Of a stretch of 8,835 nucleotides of DNA, positions 1 to 6,179 are shown one piece after another. Made by a program: the position numbers and the translations under genes. This DNA comes from JABDJZ01 sp047611125 (GTDB lineage: Bacteria > Bacteroidota > Rhodothermia > Rhodothermales > UBA10348), in the NCBI GenBank assembly GCA_047611125.1, contig JBLFXH010000137.1, positions 1 through 8,835 of the forward strand. The letters run 5' to 3'. The number at the start of each line of letters is the position of its first letter. The stretch's first letter is position 1. The notes under the pieces were generated by a model that worked only from the letters and a program-made list of their open reading frames with translations, was not told the origin of the DNA and made no database searches.

Positions 1-1373
1 GTTCGGCCGAAGACCAGATGGCGGCGGATCAGCACCTGTTGATGGCCCGACACCGAATTCGCCCGTTCGAGAGCCTAGACATCGTAAGCACCGTATATGC
101 GACGGCGTTCAAGCGAAACTGGTACAAGCTGGACGCCGTGGTGACTGACAGTGAGTCGGTAAAGATCGGCGCCCTCCTTGACTCGCCACTCGGACACTCG
201 GCAGCCTATGGCGTGATGACGGGCCAGACATCGAACGGATACCTAGCTGTGAAAGCCAATAACCGGGAGTATTCGTCCCGAGGATTTCAGACCGACGTAT
301 CGTTTGCACGACGGGCATTCACCATCGATGCGGGCGTCCGGCTCCATCGAGACGACATGGATCGATTTCAGTGGGTGGACCAGTACGGTATTGAGTCCGA
401 AACAATGGCGCTGGCAAACCCTGGTGTCAAAGGCTCCGATTCCAACCGAATCGAGTCCTCAGAGGCCCTGGCTGGGTACGTGCAGGTCGTGATGAAGGCC
501 GGGCGATTCTCCGTCAAGCCGGGTTTTCGTGTCGAGTCCGTGGTTCAACGCAGGGAGGACTTTGGCAAGTCAGATCCGCTCCGTAGCGGACTGGACATGA
601 AACGCCGCAGGAATGCATCTGCTGCCCTCCTGCCCGGACTGGGCGCGACCTACTCGGCCTCGCCCTACGTAACCGCCTTCGCAGGCCTGCATAAAGGTTT
701 TGCCCCTCCGGGGACAACGGAGGGTGCCCGGCCTGAGTCGAGCCTGAATTTTGAGGTCGGCGGACGATATCATCGCGGGCCACGCATGTTCGAGCTGGTG
801 GGCTTTGTCTCGGACTATACCAATTTGCTCGGAGCGGACTTGGCGGCCTCTGGAGGCTCCGGCTCCTCTGACCTCTTCAATGGAGGGGCCGCACTTGTCC
901 GGGGTTTGGAAGTGAGCGGGTCCTACAATCTGGGAGTCCTCATGGACTGGCGAGCCTCTCTGCCGGTCACGATGGCCTACACGCATACTCGCGGCACGTT
1001 TTCCAGCGACTTTGAATCGTCGTTCGAGCCGTGGGGAAGCGTGTCCTCTGGAGACGAACTCCCGTATTTGGCCGAAAACCAATTGAACGCTAGCCTCGCC
1101 CTGGAGCGAGACCGATGGGAGGTGGCCCTCTCTGGCTTCTGGACCGGTGCTACACGCACCCTGGCTGGGACGGGGTCCATTCCCGACAGCGGCCGCATCG
1201 ACGGACACTTCACCATTGACCTGTCGGCCGACGTGAGACTAGCAGACGGGATCCGTGCCTTTGGCGTGGTCCGAAATCTGACCGACGAACTCTACGTGGC
1301 CGCCCGGCGCCCTGCCGGGCTTCGACCCGGAATGCCTCGCTCACTCATGGCCGGCCTGCGCGCGAGCTTCTGA
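1..1373 (+). CDS. TonB-dependent receptor, FecA-like, C-terminal part (5' truncated by window edge)
   Basis: This is the outer-membrane beta-barrel portion of a TonB-dependent receptor, which imports ferric chelates or other large ligands using energy from TonB-ExbBD. The frame is open from base 3 to the left edge, so the ATG at 18 is internal and the gene begins upstream. About 456 residues are visible. The segment NRxWYKLD near the start (here KRNWYKLDAV) resembles COG4772/FecA-type receptors. The body shows alternating polar and hydrophobic strands rich in aromatics. The end is the classical TonB-receptor terminus: a VRNLTDELY motif, an RPG-containing turn, then a last strand ending in Phe (GLRASF). 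The plug domain, TonB box and signal peptide would lie upstream and are not seen, so the substrate cannot be named; iron citrate is only a family-level guess. The stop TGA is at 1371-1373, and the next gene is convergent 27 bp away. Confidence 0.88.
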   Translation, partial: SAEDQMAADQHLLMARHRIRPFESLDIVSTVYATAFKRNWYKLDAVVTDSESVKIGALLDSPLGHSAAYGVMTGQTSNGYLAVKANNREYSSRGFQTDVSFARRAFTIDAGVRLHRDDMDRFQWVDQYGIESETMALANPGVKGSDSNRIESSEALAGYVQVVMKAGRFSVKPGFRVESVVQRREDFGKSDPLRSGLDMKRRRNASAALLPGLGATYSASPYVTAFAGLHKGFAPPGTTEGARPESSLNFEVGGRYHRGPRMFELVGFVSDYTNLLGADLAASGGSGSSDLFNGGAALVRGLEVSGSYNLGVLMDWRASLPVTMAYTHTRGTFSSDFESSFEPWGSVSSGDELPYLAENQLNASLALERDRWEVALSGFWTGATRTLAGTGSIPDSGRIDGHFTIDLSADVRLADGIRAFGVVRNLTDELYVAARRPAGLRPGMPRSLMAGLRASF

Positions 1374-1400
1374 CGGGTACAGTCGAAGACGACCGAGCGC

Positions 1401-2486
1401 CTAATTCGTCAGCGGCCGAAGGAATTCAATCGCACGCTCGAAGGCGCCCACCAGCGTCACCGGATTGTGCTCTCCACCTTCGTAGAGGAATCCCTCGAAA
1501 TCGGGAGCAGTCTTGCCGGCCGACTCCATGGCGTCCAAGAGAAGATGCGCCTGGGAGACGGGGACCACCGTGTCGGCGTCTCCGTGGTGCATCTGAAGGG
1601 CGGGCATGTCATTGACAAACAACACAGCCGAGCGCATCACCAATTGAGGCCTGAGGTCAGCGGCCTGCAGCTCGCCCTGAGCGAGGGGTACCAAATAGTT
1701 GTCATTCATATAGACCACGCCCGGCAACTGGCTCGGATTGCCACCAAGCGTTTCAATCGCAACGTCCTGCACGAACTGGCCGAAGAAATCGGTGGGGCCA
1801 AAGAACTCTACCACCTGGTCAACCCTGGAGTCGCGCGCGGCCATGAGCATTCCCACAGCACCGCCTCGGCTCATCCCGAATGACGCAATACGCTCAGGAT
1901 CGGCGTGGTCGTTGGTTTCGAGCGCCACGTTAAGGAGGGCAATTGCGTCGTCAACGTCGTAGTTCCAGGGAGAGGCTGGGCCTTCAGACTGCCAGGTTGC
2001 ACCTCCGTACCGGAGGGGCTCATCACGGAAGGACGGTACCACGATCACGAAGTCATCCCGCAGATCCCCGAAGAACTGCGTCACAAATCCAACCTCTCCG
2101 TCCGCAGACACGCCGGCATCCCCGCCATGGAGGTACATCAGTACCGGGATCTGGCCGGTAGCCGATGTCGGTGTCATGATGGCACCGTAGTGGCGCTGGC
2201 CGGTCACCACGTGCGAGACGATCTGAACTTCGAAGGCTCGTCCGCCAAACTCCGCCTGATCGGTGTGCTCCAACTGGTAGCCTTGAACACTGACGTCCCG
2301 CGTGGCCCAATCTGCCTTGATCGCCTGGATTTCGGATGCCGTCGCCGGGGCGAAGAGCGGGTCCAGGTCGATGCCATTGACAATGCCCGGAAGATCCGGC
2401 TCGGTGTCGGCGTAGGTAAAGTCACAGCCAATCAGCAGGGTGGCCGAAAAAAGGACGCCGAGGGCGATACGGGAAAAGGAGGACAT
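1401..2486 (-). CDS. Lipoprotein alpha/beta hydrolase (S9/dienelactone-hydrolase-like esterase or peptidase)
   Basis: This is a predicted envelope-anchored serine hydrolase of 361 residues. The chosen ATG (2486-2484) opens a lipoprotein signal peptide: a short Ser/Arg n-region, a hydrophobic core at about 7-19, and the lipobox LLIGC with Cys21 as the lipidation site. The frame stays open upstream to an ATG at 2573, but that would put 29 charged and proline-rich residues before the signal peptide, so the shorter start is preferred. The alpha/beta-hydrolase fold shows an oxyanion HGG at 120-122, the nucleophile elbow GMSRGG with Ser206, the acid in HGDAD (probably Asp305) and His340 in GGEHNP. 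This arrangement fits prolyl-oligopeptidase-like or esterase-type hydrolases acting outside the cytoplasm. The substrate is unknown. It is transcribed alone, away from the desulfurase operon. A weak AAGAG lies just before the start; Bacteroidota often lack strong Shine-Dalgarno sites. Confidence 0.85.
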   Translation of the reverse strand: MSSFSRIALGVLFSATLLIGCDFTYADTEPDLPGIVNGIDLDPLFAPATASEIQAIKADWATRDVSVQGYQLEHTDQAEFGGRAFEVQIVSHVVTGQRHYGAIMTPTSATGQIPVLMYLHGGDAGVSADGEVGFVTQFFGDLRDDFVIVVPSFRDEPLRYGGATWQSEGPASPWNYDVDDAIALLNVALETNDHADPERIASFGMSRGGAVGMLMAARDSRVDQVVEFFGPTDFFGQFVQDVAIETLGGNPSQLPGVVYMNDNYLVPLAQGELQAADLRPQLVMRSAVLFVNDMPALQMHHGDADTVVPVSQAHLLLDAMESAGKTAPDFEGFLYEGGEHNPVTLVGAFERAIEFLRPLTN

Positions 2487-2491
2487 TGCTC

Positions 2492-2519
2492 TTGCACATG
2501 GATTAGGGGGGCATAAAGA
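2492..2519 (+). promoter_or_regulatory. Candidate promoter for the desulfurase operon
   Basis: TTGCAC at 2492-2497 and TAAAGA at 2514-2519, separated by 16 nt, form a passable -35/-10 pair on the plus strand, about 52 nt before the desulfurase ATG. The -10-like bases are the complement of the candidate hydrolase -7 element, so the two promoters would overlap back to back. No strong Bacteroidota TAnnTTTG element was found in this direction, so this is a weak call. Confidence 0.22.
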
Positions 2520-2522
2520 TAG
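2512..2522 (-). promoter_or_regulatory. Candidate Bacteroidota-type -7 element for the hydrolase gene
   Basis: Read on the minus strand, 2522-2515 is TATCTTTA, matching the Bacteroidota -7 consensus TAnnTTTG at all but the last fixed base. It lies about 28 nt upstream of the hydrolase ATG, a sensible leader length. A TTTC about 20 nt further upstream is only a weak match to the -33 element (TTTG). This is motif matching by eye and has not been tested. Confidence 0.3.
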
Positions 2523-2571
2523 CCTACCCTCGAGGCCGAAACCGCTCCTGGAACCCACCGTTGGACACTTC

Positions 2572-3720
2572 ATGACTGATCCGATCTATCTCGACAACAA
2601 TGCCACCACGCCGGTTGACCCGGACGTAGTGGACGCCATGCTCCCGTTCTTCGGGACTCACTTCGGCAATCCCTCCAGCAAACGACACATCTACGGTTGG
2701 AATGCTGACGAGGCCGTCGCCATGGCCCGTGAGCAACTCGGGCGTCTGATTGCAGCGGAGCCAGAGTGGATTCACTTCACCGGAGGTGCGACGGAGGCCA
2801 TCAACTGGGCCATAAAGGGCTTCGCATTCGCCAACCTGTCAAAAGGCAAGCACATTGTCGTGGTCTCCACCGAACACAAAGCGGTCCTGGGTTCTTGCGA
2901 GTGGCTCGAGAGTCAGGGCTGGGAGATCACTGCGTTGCCGGTCCAGGAGAACGGCCTCGTTTCGCCAAAGGCATTTGAAGCAGCACTTCGGGACGACACG
3001 GTGCTGGCCTGCTACATGTGGGCCAACAACGAGATTGGGATCATGCATCCGGTGGCCGCGCTGACGGAGATTGCCCACAAAAAGGGCGTCGCTGTCCTTG
3101 TCGATGCGACGCAGGCTCTTGGTAAGGTCCCTGTGGAAATGGGCGACATCGATCTCATGGCCTGTTCGGCTCACAAGTTCTACGGCCCCAAAGGCGTGGG
3201 CGCCCTGGTGATCAACGGCGGCCGGCGTAGGCTCAGACTTGACCGGATGATCCACGGTGGAGGCCAGGAACGTGGCCAGCGTGCCGGCACCCTCAACGTC
3301 CCTTCCATCGTCGGCCTGGGAGCCGCTGCGGCCAAGGCATTGGCAGAATTGGAGGAGGAATCGGCTCGACTCGGTGGCCTTCGAGATGGTCTCGAGCAGA
3401 TGATCCGCGAGGAGGTGGATGTAGTCATTAACGGACACGGAGCCAGGCGCCTTCCCAACACGTCTAGCCTGACGTTTCCCGGCGTCAAGACAGCCACATT
3501 GATTGAGCTGATACCTGAACTGGCGGTGTCAACCGGCAGCGCGTGCTCAACGGGGAGCGGGTCGCCCAGCCATGTGCTACAGGCCATCGGATCCGATCTG
3601 GAGTGCGCCACCCTGCGCGTCAGCTTGGGCCGGTTCACCACGGCCGAAGACGTTCAAACCGCATCTGATGCCCTCGTTCGGGCAGTTTCGAAGCTGCAAC
3701 AGGCAGTGGAGGCCCGATAG
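2572..3720 (+). CDS. Cysteine desulfurase, class V aminotransferase family (IscS/NifS-like)
   Basis: This PLP enzyme of 382 residues takes sulfur from L-cysteine, giving alanine and an enzyme persulfide that feeds Fe-S cluster assembly or tRNA and cofactor thiolation in the cytosol. The start at 2572 gives the family-typical N-terminus MTDPIYLDNNATTP; the frame is open further upstream to a GTG at 2440, but that stretch crosses the divergent promoter. Visible signatures are His102 in TEHK, NNEIG at 152-156, VDATQ with PLP-contacting Asp178, the Schiff-base lysine Lys202 in SAHKFYGPKG, GGGQERGQRAGT at about 229-240, and catalytic Cys325 in STGSACSTGSGSPSH. The loop around Cys325 is group-I (IscS/NifS) in character, not SufS-like. 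At 382 residues it is about 20 shorter than E. coli IscS, and the C-terminus stops at KLQQAVEAR. It is the first gene of a four-gene operon and overlaps the next start by 1 nt. No scaffold gene is adjacent. Confidence 0.95.
   Translation: MTDPIYLDNNATTPVDPDVVDAMLPFFGTHFGNPSSKRHIYGWNADEAVAMAREQLGRLIAAEPEWIHFTGGATEAINWAIKGFAFANLSKGKHIVVVSTEHKAVLGSCEWLESQGWEITALPVQENGLVSPKAFEAALRDDTVLACYMWANNEIGIMHPVAALTEIAHKKGVAVLVDATQALGKVPVEMGDIDLMACSAHKFYGPKGVGALVINGGRRRLRLDRMIHGGGQERGQRAGTLNVPSIVGLGAAAAKALAELEEESARLGGLRDGLEQMIREEVDVVINGHGARRLPNTSSLTFPGVKTATLIELIPELAVSTGSACSTGSGSPSHVLQAIGSDLECATLRVSLGRFTTAEDVQTASDALVRAVSKLQQAVEAR
3708..3712 (+). promoter_or_regulatory. Ribosome binding site fixing the GTG start of the DUF2480 gene
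   Basis: GGAGG lies inside the last codons of the desulfurase gene, 7 nt before the GTG at 3720. It is the strongest Shine-Dalgarno match I noticed in the window, and it supports a GTG start that shares its first base with the desulfurase TAG stop. Confidence 0.6.
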
Positions 3721-4235
3721 TGGAGCCCATTGTAAACAAGGTCGCCAGCTCGGGCATCCAAGTAGTGGATCTGGCCACGCTGATCCCAGCCAATCCTGTC
3801 CGCATCATTGACCTAGAGCTCTTTCTTTTCGGAGGCCTGATCCTGCGCGAAATGCACTTCCGCAAGGAAGTCAAGGCGTACGATTGGGACTCTTGTGCTG
3901 GAGCGGATGTCGGCATTGTCTGTTCGGCGGATACCATCGTTCCGACTTGGGCCTACATGCTCATCTCGAGTAAGCTCTTCGGGGTCGCGGCGTCTGTGAC
4001 GGTCGGAACTGAGGAAGTCGTCCGCCGCGAACGGTTTCTTCGCTCCGCTGATCTATACGATTGGCAGCAGCACGAAGACCGCATTGTGGTGGTCAAAGGA
4101 TGCGGTACCTCCGATGTCCCGGACACTGCGTTTGTGCAGGCGATGACCAGGCTGCAGTCTGTTGCCTCCAAGGTCATGTTTGGCGAACCGTGCTCGTCAG
4201 TCCCTCTCTGGCGGCGCCCAAAGCAGGCCACCTAG
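3720..4235 (+). CDS. DUF2480 family protein, possible Fe-S/sulfur-transfer accessory
   Basis: This is a soluble protein of 171 residues with no signal peptide or membrane segment. I recognise it as DUF2480, a Bacteroidota family of unknown biochemical function. Recognisable blocks are the N-terminal EPIVNKVASSGI, LFLFGGLILRE at about 34-44, IVCSADTIVPTWAYM at 66-80, VVKGCGTSDVP at 124-134 and FGEPCSSVPLWRRPK at 154-168. Each of the last three blocks carries one cysteine: Cys68, Cys128 and Cys158. Cys59 is a fourth, outside these blocks. The GTG start is chosen because it gives the family N-terminus, has GGAGG 7 nt upstream and overlaps the desulfurase stop by one base, which implies translational coupling. 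In other Bacteroidota this family occurs beside SUF-system genes (from memory), so the desulfurase neighbour fits a role in Fe-S biogenesis. That role is inference; no catalytic motif of a known enzyme is evident. Confidence 0.88.
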   Translation: MEPIVNKVASSGIQVVDLATLIPANPVRIIDLELFLFGGLILREMHFRKEVKAYDWDSCAGADVGIVCSADTIVPTWAYMLISSKLFGVAASVTVGTEEVVRRERFLRSADLYDWQQHEDRIVVVKGCGTSDVPDTAFVQAMTRLQSVASKVMFGEPCSSVPLWRRPKQAT

Positions 4236-4236
4236 G

Positions 4237-5382
4237 GTGGAGACGTCGGTCGTCCCCCACAAGCCGGGTCCTCTCGAACGCCTGCTTGATACTGGCCCCG
4301 CACGGAAGCTCCTCGCGTTTCACGAGACGCATCCCCAGCGCGCCGGCGCCCTGTTCTTCATGGTAGGCGTCAGTTTCGATGCGGCCACGATATTTCGGAT
4401 AGATTCGGTAGTCGATAACGTGATCATCATCACGTATTTGTCCCTGCTTTGTGTGCTGTACGTGGCCGCCACGCTGCACGATGCCGGCGAACTGCGGAAT
4501 GTCGTCCTGCTCAGATTTACGCGCTGGTACCCAATCGCGAGTCAGTTTCTGCTGGGCGCTCTGTTCAGCATGTTCGTCTTTTTCTACTCGCAGAGCGCCT
4601 CCTTGACGGAAACGTCCGTCTTTCTGGTCCTGCTTGTAGGACTGATGGTTGCCAATGAGGTCCTCCACGACCGGATGTTTTCAGCACGGCTGCGACTGGG
4701 GTTGCTGTTTTTTGTCCTCGCGTCCTACCTGGTCTACTCGGTCCCAATTGTCACTGGGATCATGAATCACGGGGCCTTCGCTGCGGGACTCCTGCTGGCT
4801 GCCGGACTTGTGGGACTGATCTTGTGGTACCTCTGGAAACGCGGCGTCTTTCGCGATCGGTCGCAGATAATCTGGGCCGGCGCAACCGTCGCCATCCTGC
4901 TTGCACTCCTCGAGGTCTCCTATGTCTTGAATTGGATTCCGCCGGTTCCGATGGCCGTGCGTGAGGCCGGCGTGTATCACTTCGTCAAGAAGTCTGGCCC
5001 GGAGTACCGGATGCGGTACGCCAAGCCCGCTTGGTACAAGCCGTTTGCCAGTGACGAGCAGCCCTTCCGCTACTTCCCGGGCGACACGGTCTATGTCTAC
5101 ACCGCGGTTTTCGCCCCAAGTCGGCTCGACAAAGAAATCGTACACGTCTGGGAGCGGCACCGACCCGAGCAGGACGATTGGCTTGAGTCGGACCGGATCA
5201 ACTACTTTGTCTCCGGCGGGCGCGATCACGGGTATCGTGGATACACGCAGAAGCGCGTGATTCAGCCCGGGACCTGGCGGGTTCGCGTGGAAACGAGCGA
5301 TGGGAGATTGCTGACGCGCATTCGCTTCCACGTCGTCCCCGTTTCGGAGCGTGTCACCGATTGGAAGTGGAGAACCGGCTGA
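4237..5382 (+). CDS. Seven-helix membrane protein with C-terminal DUF2914 domain
   Basis: This is an inner-membrane protein of 381 residues. The GTG at 4237 is chosen because it begins one base after the DUF2480 stop and has AGG 9 nt upstream. A TTG at 4162 would extend it by 25 basic and proline-rich residues and overlap the previous gene by 74 nt. Hydrophobic segments lie at about 36-54, 60-80, 98-117, 125-141, 153-173, 179-200 and 211-231. Arg/Lys-rich loops follow helices 2, 4 and 6 (RNVVLLRFTRW, HDRMFSARLR, KRGVFRDR), so the positive-inside rule puts the N-terminus in the cytoplasm and the tail in the periplasm. The soluble tail (about 240-381) ends in a DUF2914-like domain at about 280-368: VYVYTAVF, VHVWER, GYTQKRVIQPGTWRVRV, then DGRLLTRIRF. 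The molecular function of DUF2914 is unknown. The desulfurase operon context does not define a job for it. Confidence 0.8.
   Translation: METSVVPHKPGPLERLLDTGPARKLLAFHETHPQRAGALFFMVGVSFDAATIFRIDSVVDNVIIITYLSLLCVLYVAATLHDAGELRNVVLLRFTRWYPIASQFLLGALFSMFVFFYSQSASLTETSVFLVLLVGLMVANEVLHDRMFSARLRLGLLFFVLASYLVYSVPIVTGIMNHGAFAAGLLLAAGLVGLILWYLWKRGVFRDRSQIIWAGATVAILLALLEVSYVLNWIPPVPMAVREAGVYHFVKKSGPEYRMRYAKPAWYKPFASDEQPFRYFPGDTVYVYTAVFAPSRLDKEIVHVWERHRPEQDDWLESDRINYFVSGGRDHGYRGYTQKRVIQPGTWRVRVETSDGRLLTRIRFHVVPVSERVTDWKWRTG
5369..5372 (+). promoter_or_regulatory. Ribosome binding site for the dehydrogenase gene
   Basis: GGAG inside the end of the membrane-protein gene lies 9 nt before the ATG at 5382. 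It supports that ATG over the in-frame TTG at 5361. Confidence 0.45.
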
Positions 5383-6140
5383 TGAACCTAGACCTAAGCG
5401 GCAAGACCGTACTCGTCACGGGCGCAAGTCGCGGCATTGGACGCGCTATTGCGCTGCGTCTTGGTGGTGCGGGCGCCCGTGTCGCTGTCCACGGGTTTTC
5501 GAACCTCGAAAGAGCCTCCGCCGTGGCAGCGGCCGCCGGCAACGGCTCGGAGGCTTTCGCGGCAGACCTGGCAGACCGGCGTGCTCCGGGATTGCTGTTC
5601 GATGAGGTGGTCGCGCGGTTCGGCAAGGTGGATGTTCTGGTCAACAATGCCGGTATATCGCTCGAGATGCCTATTTCGATGCCTGATGACGAATGGGAGT
5701 TGGCCTGGGAAAAGACCATGGCCGTAAATGTCCGGGCTGTAGAGATGCTGACCAGGAGGGCGGTTCGTCACTTCGGCGAAAACGAGGGAGGACGCTTCAT
5801 CCACATAGCATCTCGGGCCGCTTTTCGTGGCGATACGCCAGACTACGTGGCCTACGCTGCCTCCAAGGGAGCGGTGGTGGCAATGTCGAAGACCATCGCG
5901 CGTGGCCTCGGAAAGCAGAACATCATGTCTTTTGTGATCGCGCCGGGTTGGGTTCGAACCGACATGGCGGCAGAGTTCATTGAGCGGCACGGGGAGGAGC
6001 AGGTGACTGGCACGCTGGCGCTGCCCAAACTGACTGAGCCGGACGATATCGCGCCGATGGTGGTCCTCCTCGCTAGCGGCCTCGCTGACCACGCGACCGG
6101 GACCTCGATTGACATGAACGCCGGGAGTTACGTTCGGTAG
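5382..6140 (+). CDS. SDR-family oxidoreductase (FabG-like)
   Basis: This is a classical short-chain dehydrogenase/reductase of 252 residues, an NAD(P)-dependent cytosolic enzyme that interconverts a carbonyl and an alcohol. The Rossmann fold shows TGASRGIG at 13-20, an ADLAD motif near 61-65, NNAG at 88-91, and a complete catalytic set: Asn116, Ser144 in HIASRAAF, Tyr158 and Lys162 in YAASK. APGWVRTDM at 188-196 is the usual substrate/cofactor loop, and the C-terminal GTSIDMNAG is the SDR ending. The overall pattern is that of 3-oxoacyl-ACP reductase (FabG) relatives, but many such paralogues act on sugars or secondary metabolites, and no acyl carrier or other fatty-acid gene is near, so the substrate is open. 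The ATG at 5382 overlaps the previous TGA stop (TGATG), consistent with coupled translation. It is the last gene of the operon; RecG is convergent 39 bp downstream. Confidence 0.9.
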   Translation: MNLDLSGKTVLVTGASRGIGRAIALRLGGAGARVAVHGFSNLERASAVAAAAGNGSEAFAADLADRRAPGLLFDEVVARFGKVDVLVNNAGISLEMPISMPDDEWELAWEKTMAVNVRAVEMLTRRAVRHFGENEGGRFIHIASRAAFRGDTPDYVAYAASKGAVVAMSKTIARGLGKQNIMSFVIAPGWVRTDMAAEFIERHGEEQVTGTLALPKLTEPDDIAPMVVLLASGLADHATGTSIDMNAGSYVR

Positions 6141-6179
6141 ATCCGCTGGCCGTTTAGAACAAGTGGCGCCGGGCCGCGA

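Noticed and set aside
570..1208. Long minus-strand open frame (212 codons) opposite the TonB receptor gene.
   Set aside because: The translation is Arg/Ser/Gly/Pro-rich with no recognisable domain and lies fully within a clear receptor reading frame.
1370..1412. Inverted repeat CTGACG/CGTCAG flanking a small GTCG-AAGA-CGAC hairpin between the convergent TonB receptor and hydrolase genes, as a bidirectional terminator.
   Set aside because: The arms are only 6 and 4 bp, the outer loop is 31 nt, and there is no T-tract on either strand. Not strong enough to call a terminator.
1905..2516. Long plus-strand open frame (203 codons) opposite the hydrolase gene.
   Set aside because: It is antisense to a gene with a full catalytic set and lipobox; the translation is low-complexity, basic and matches no family. 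Shadow of codon bias.
2440..2571. Upstream GTG start for the cysteine desulfurase.
   Set aside because: It would run through the hydrolase signal-peptide region and the divergent promoter; family N-termini begin close to YLDNNATTP, which follows the ATG at 2572.
4162..4236. Upstream TTG start for the DUF2914 membrane protein.
   Set aside because: It would overlap the DUF2480 gene by 74 nt and add a basic, Pro/Ser-rich stretch before the first helix; the GTG at 4237 fits the stop-start spacing of the other operon junctions.
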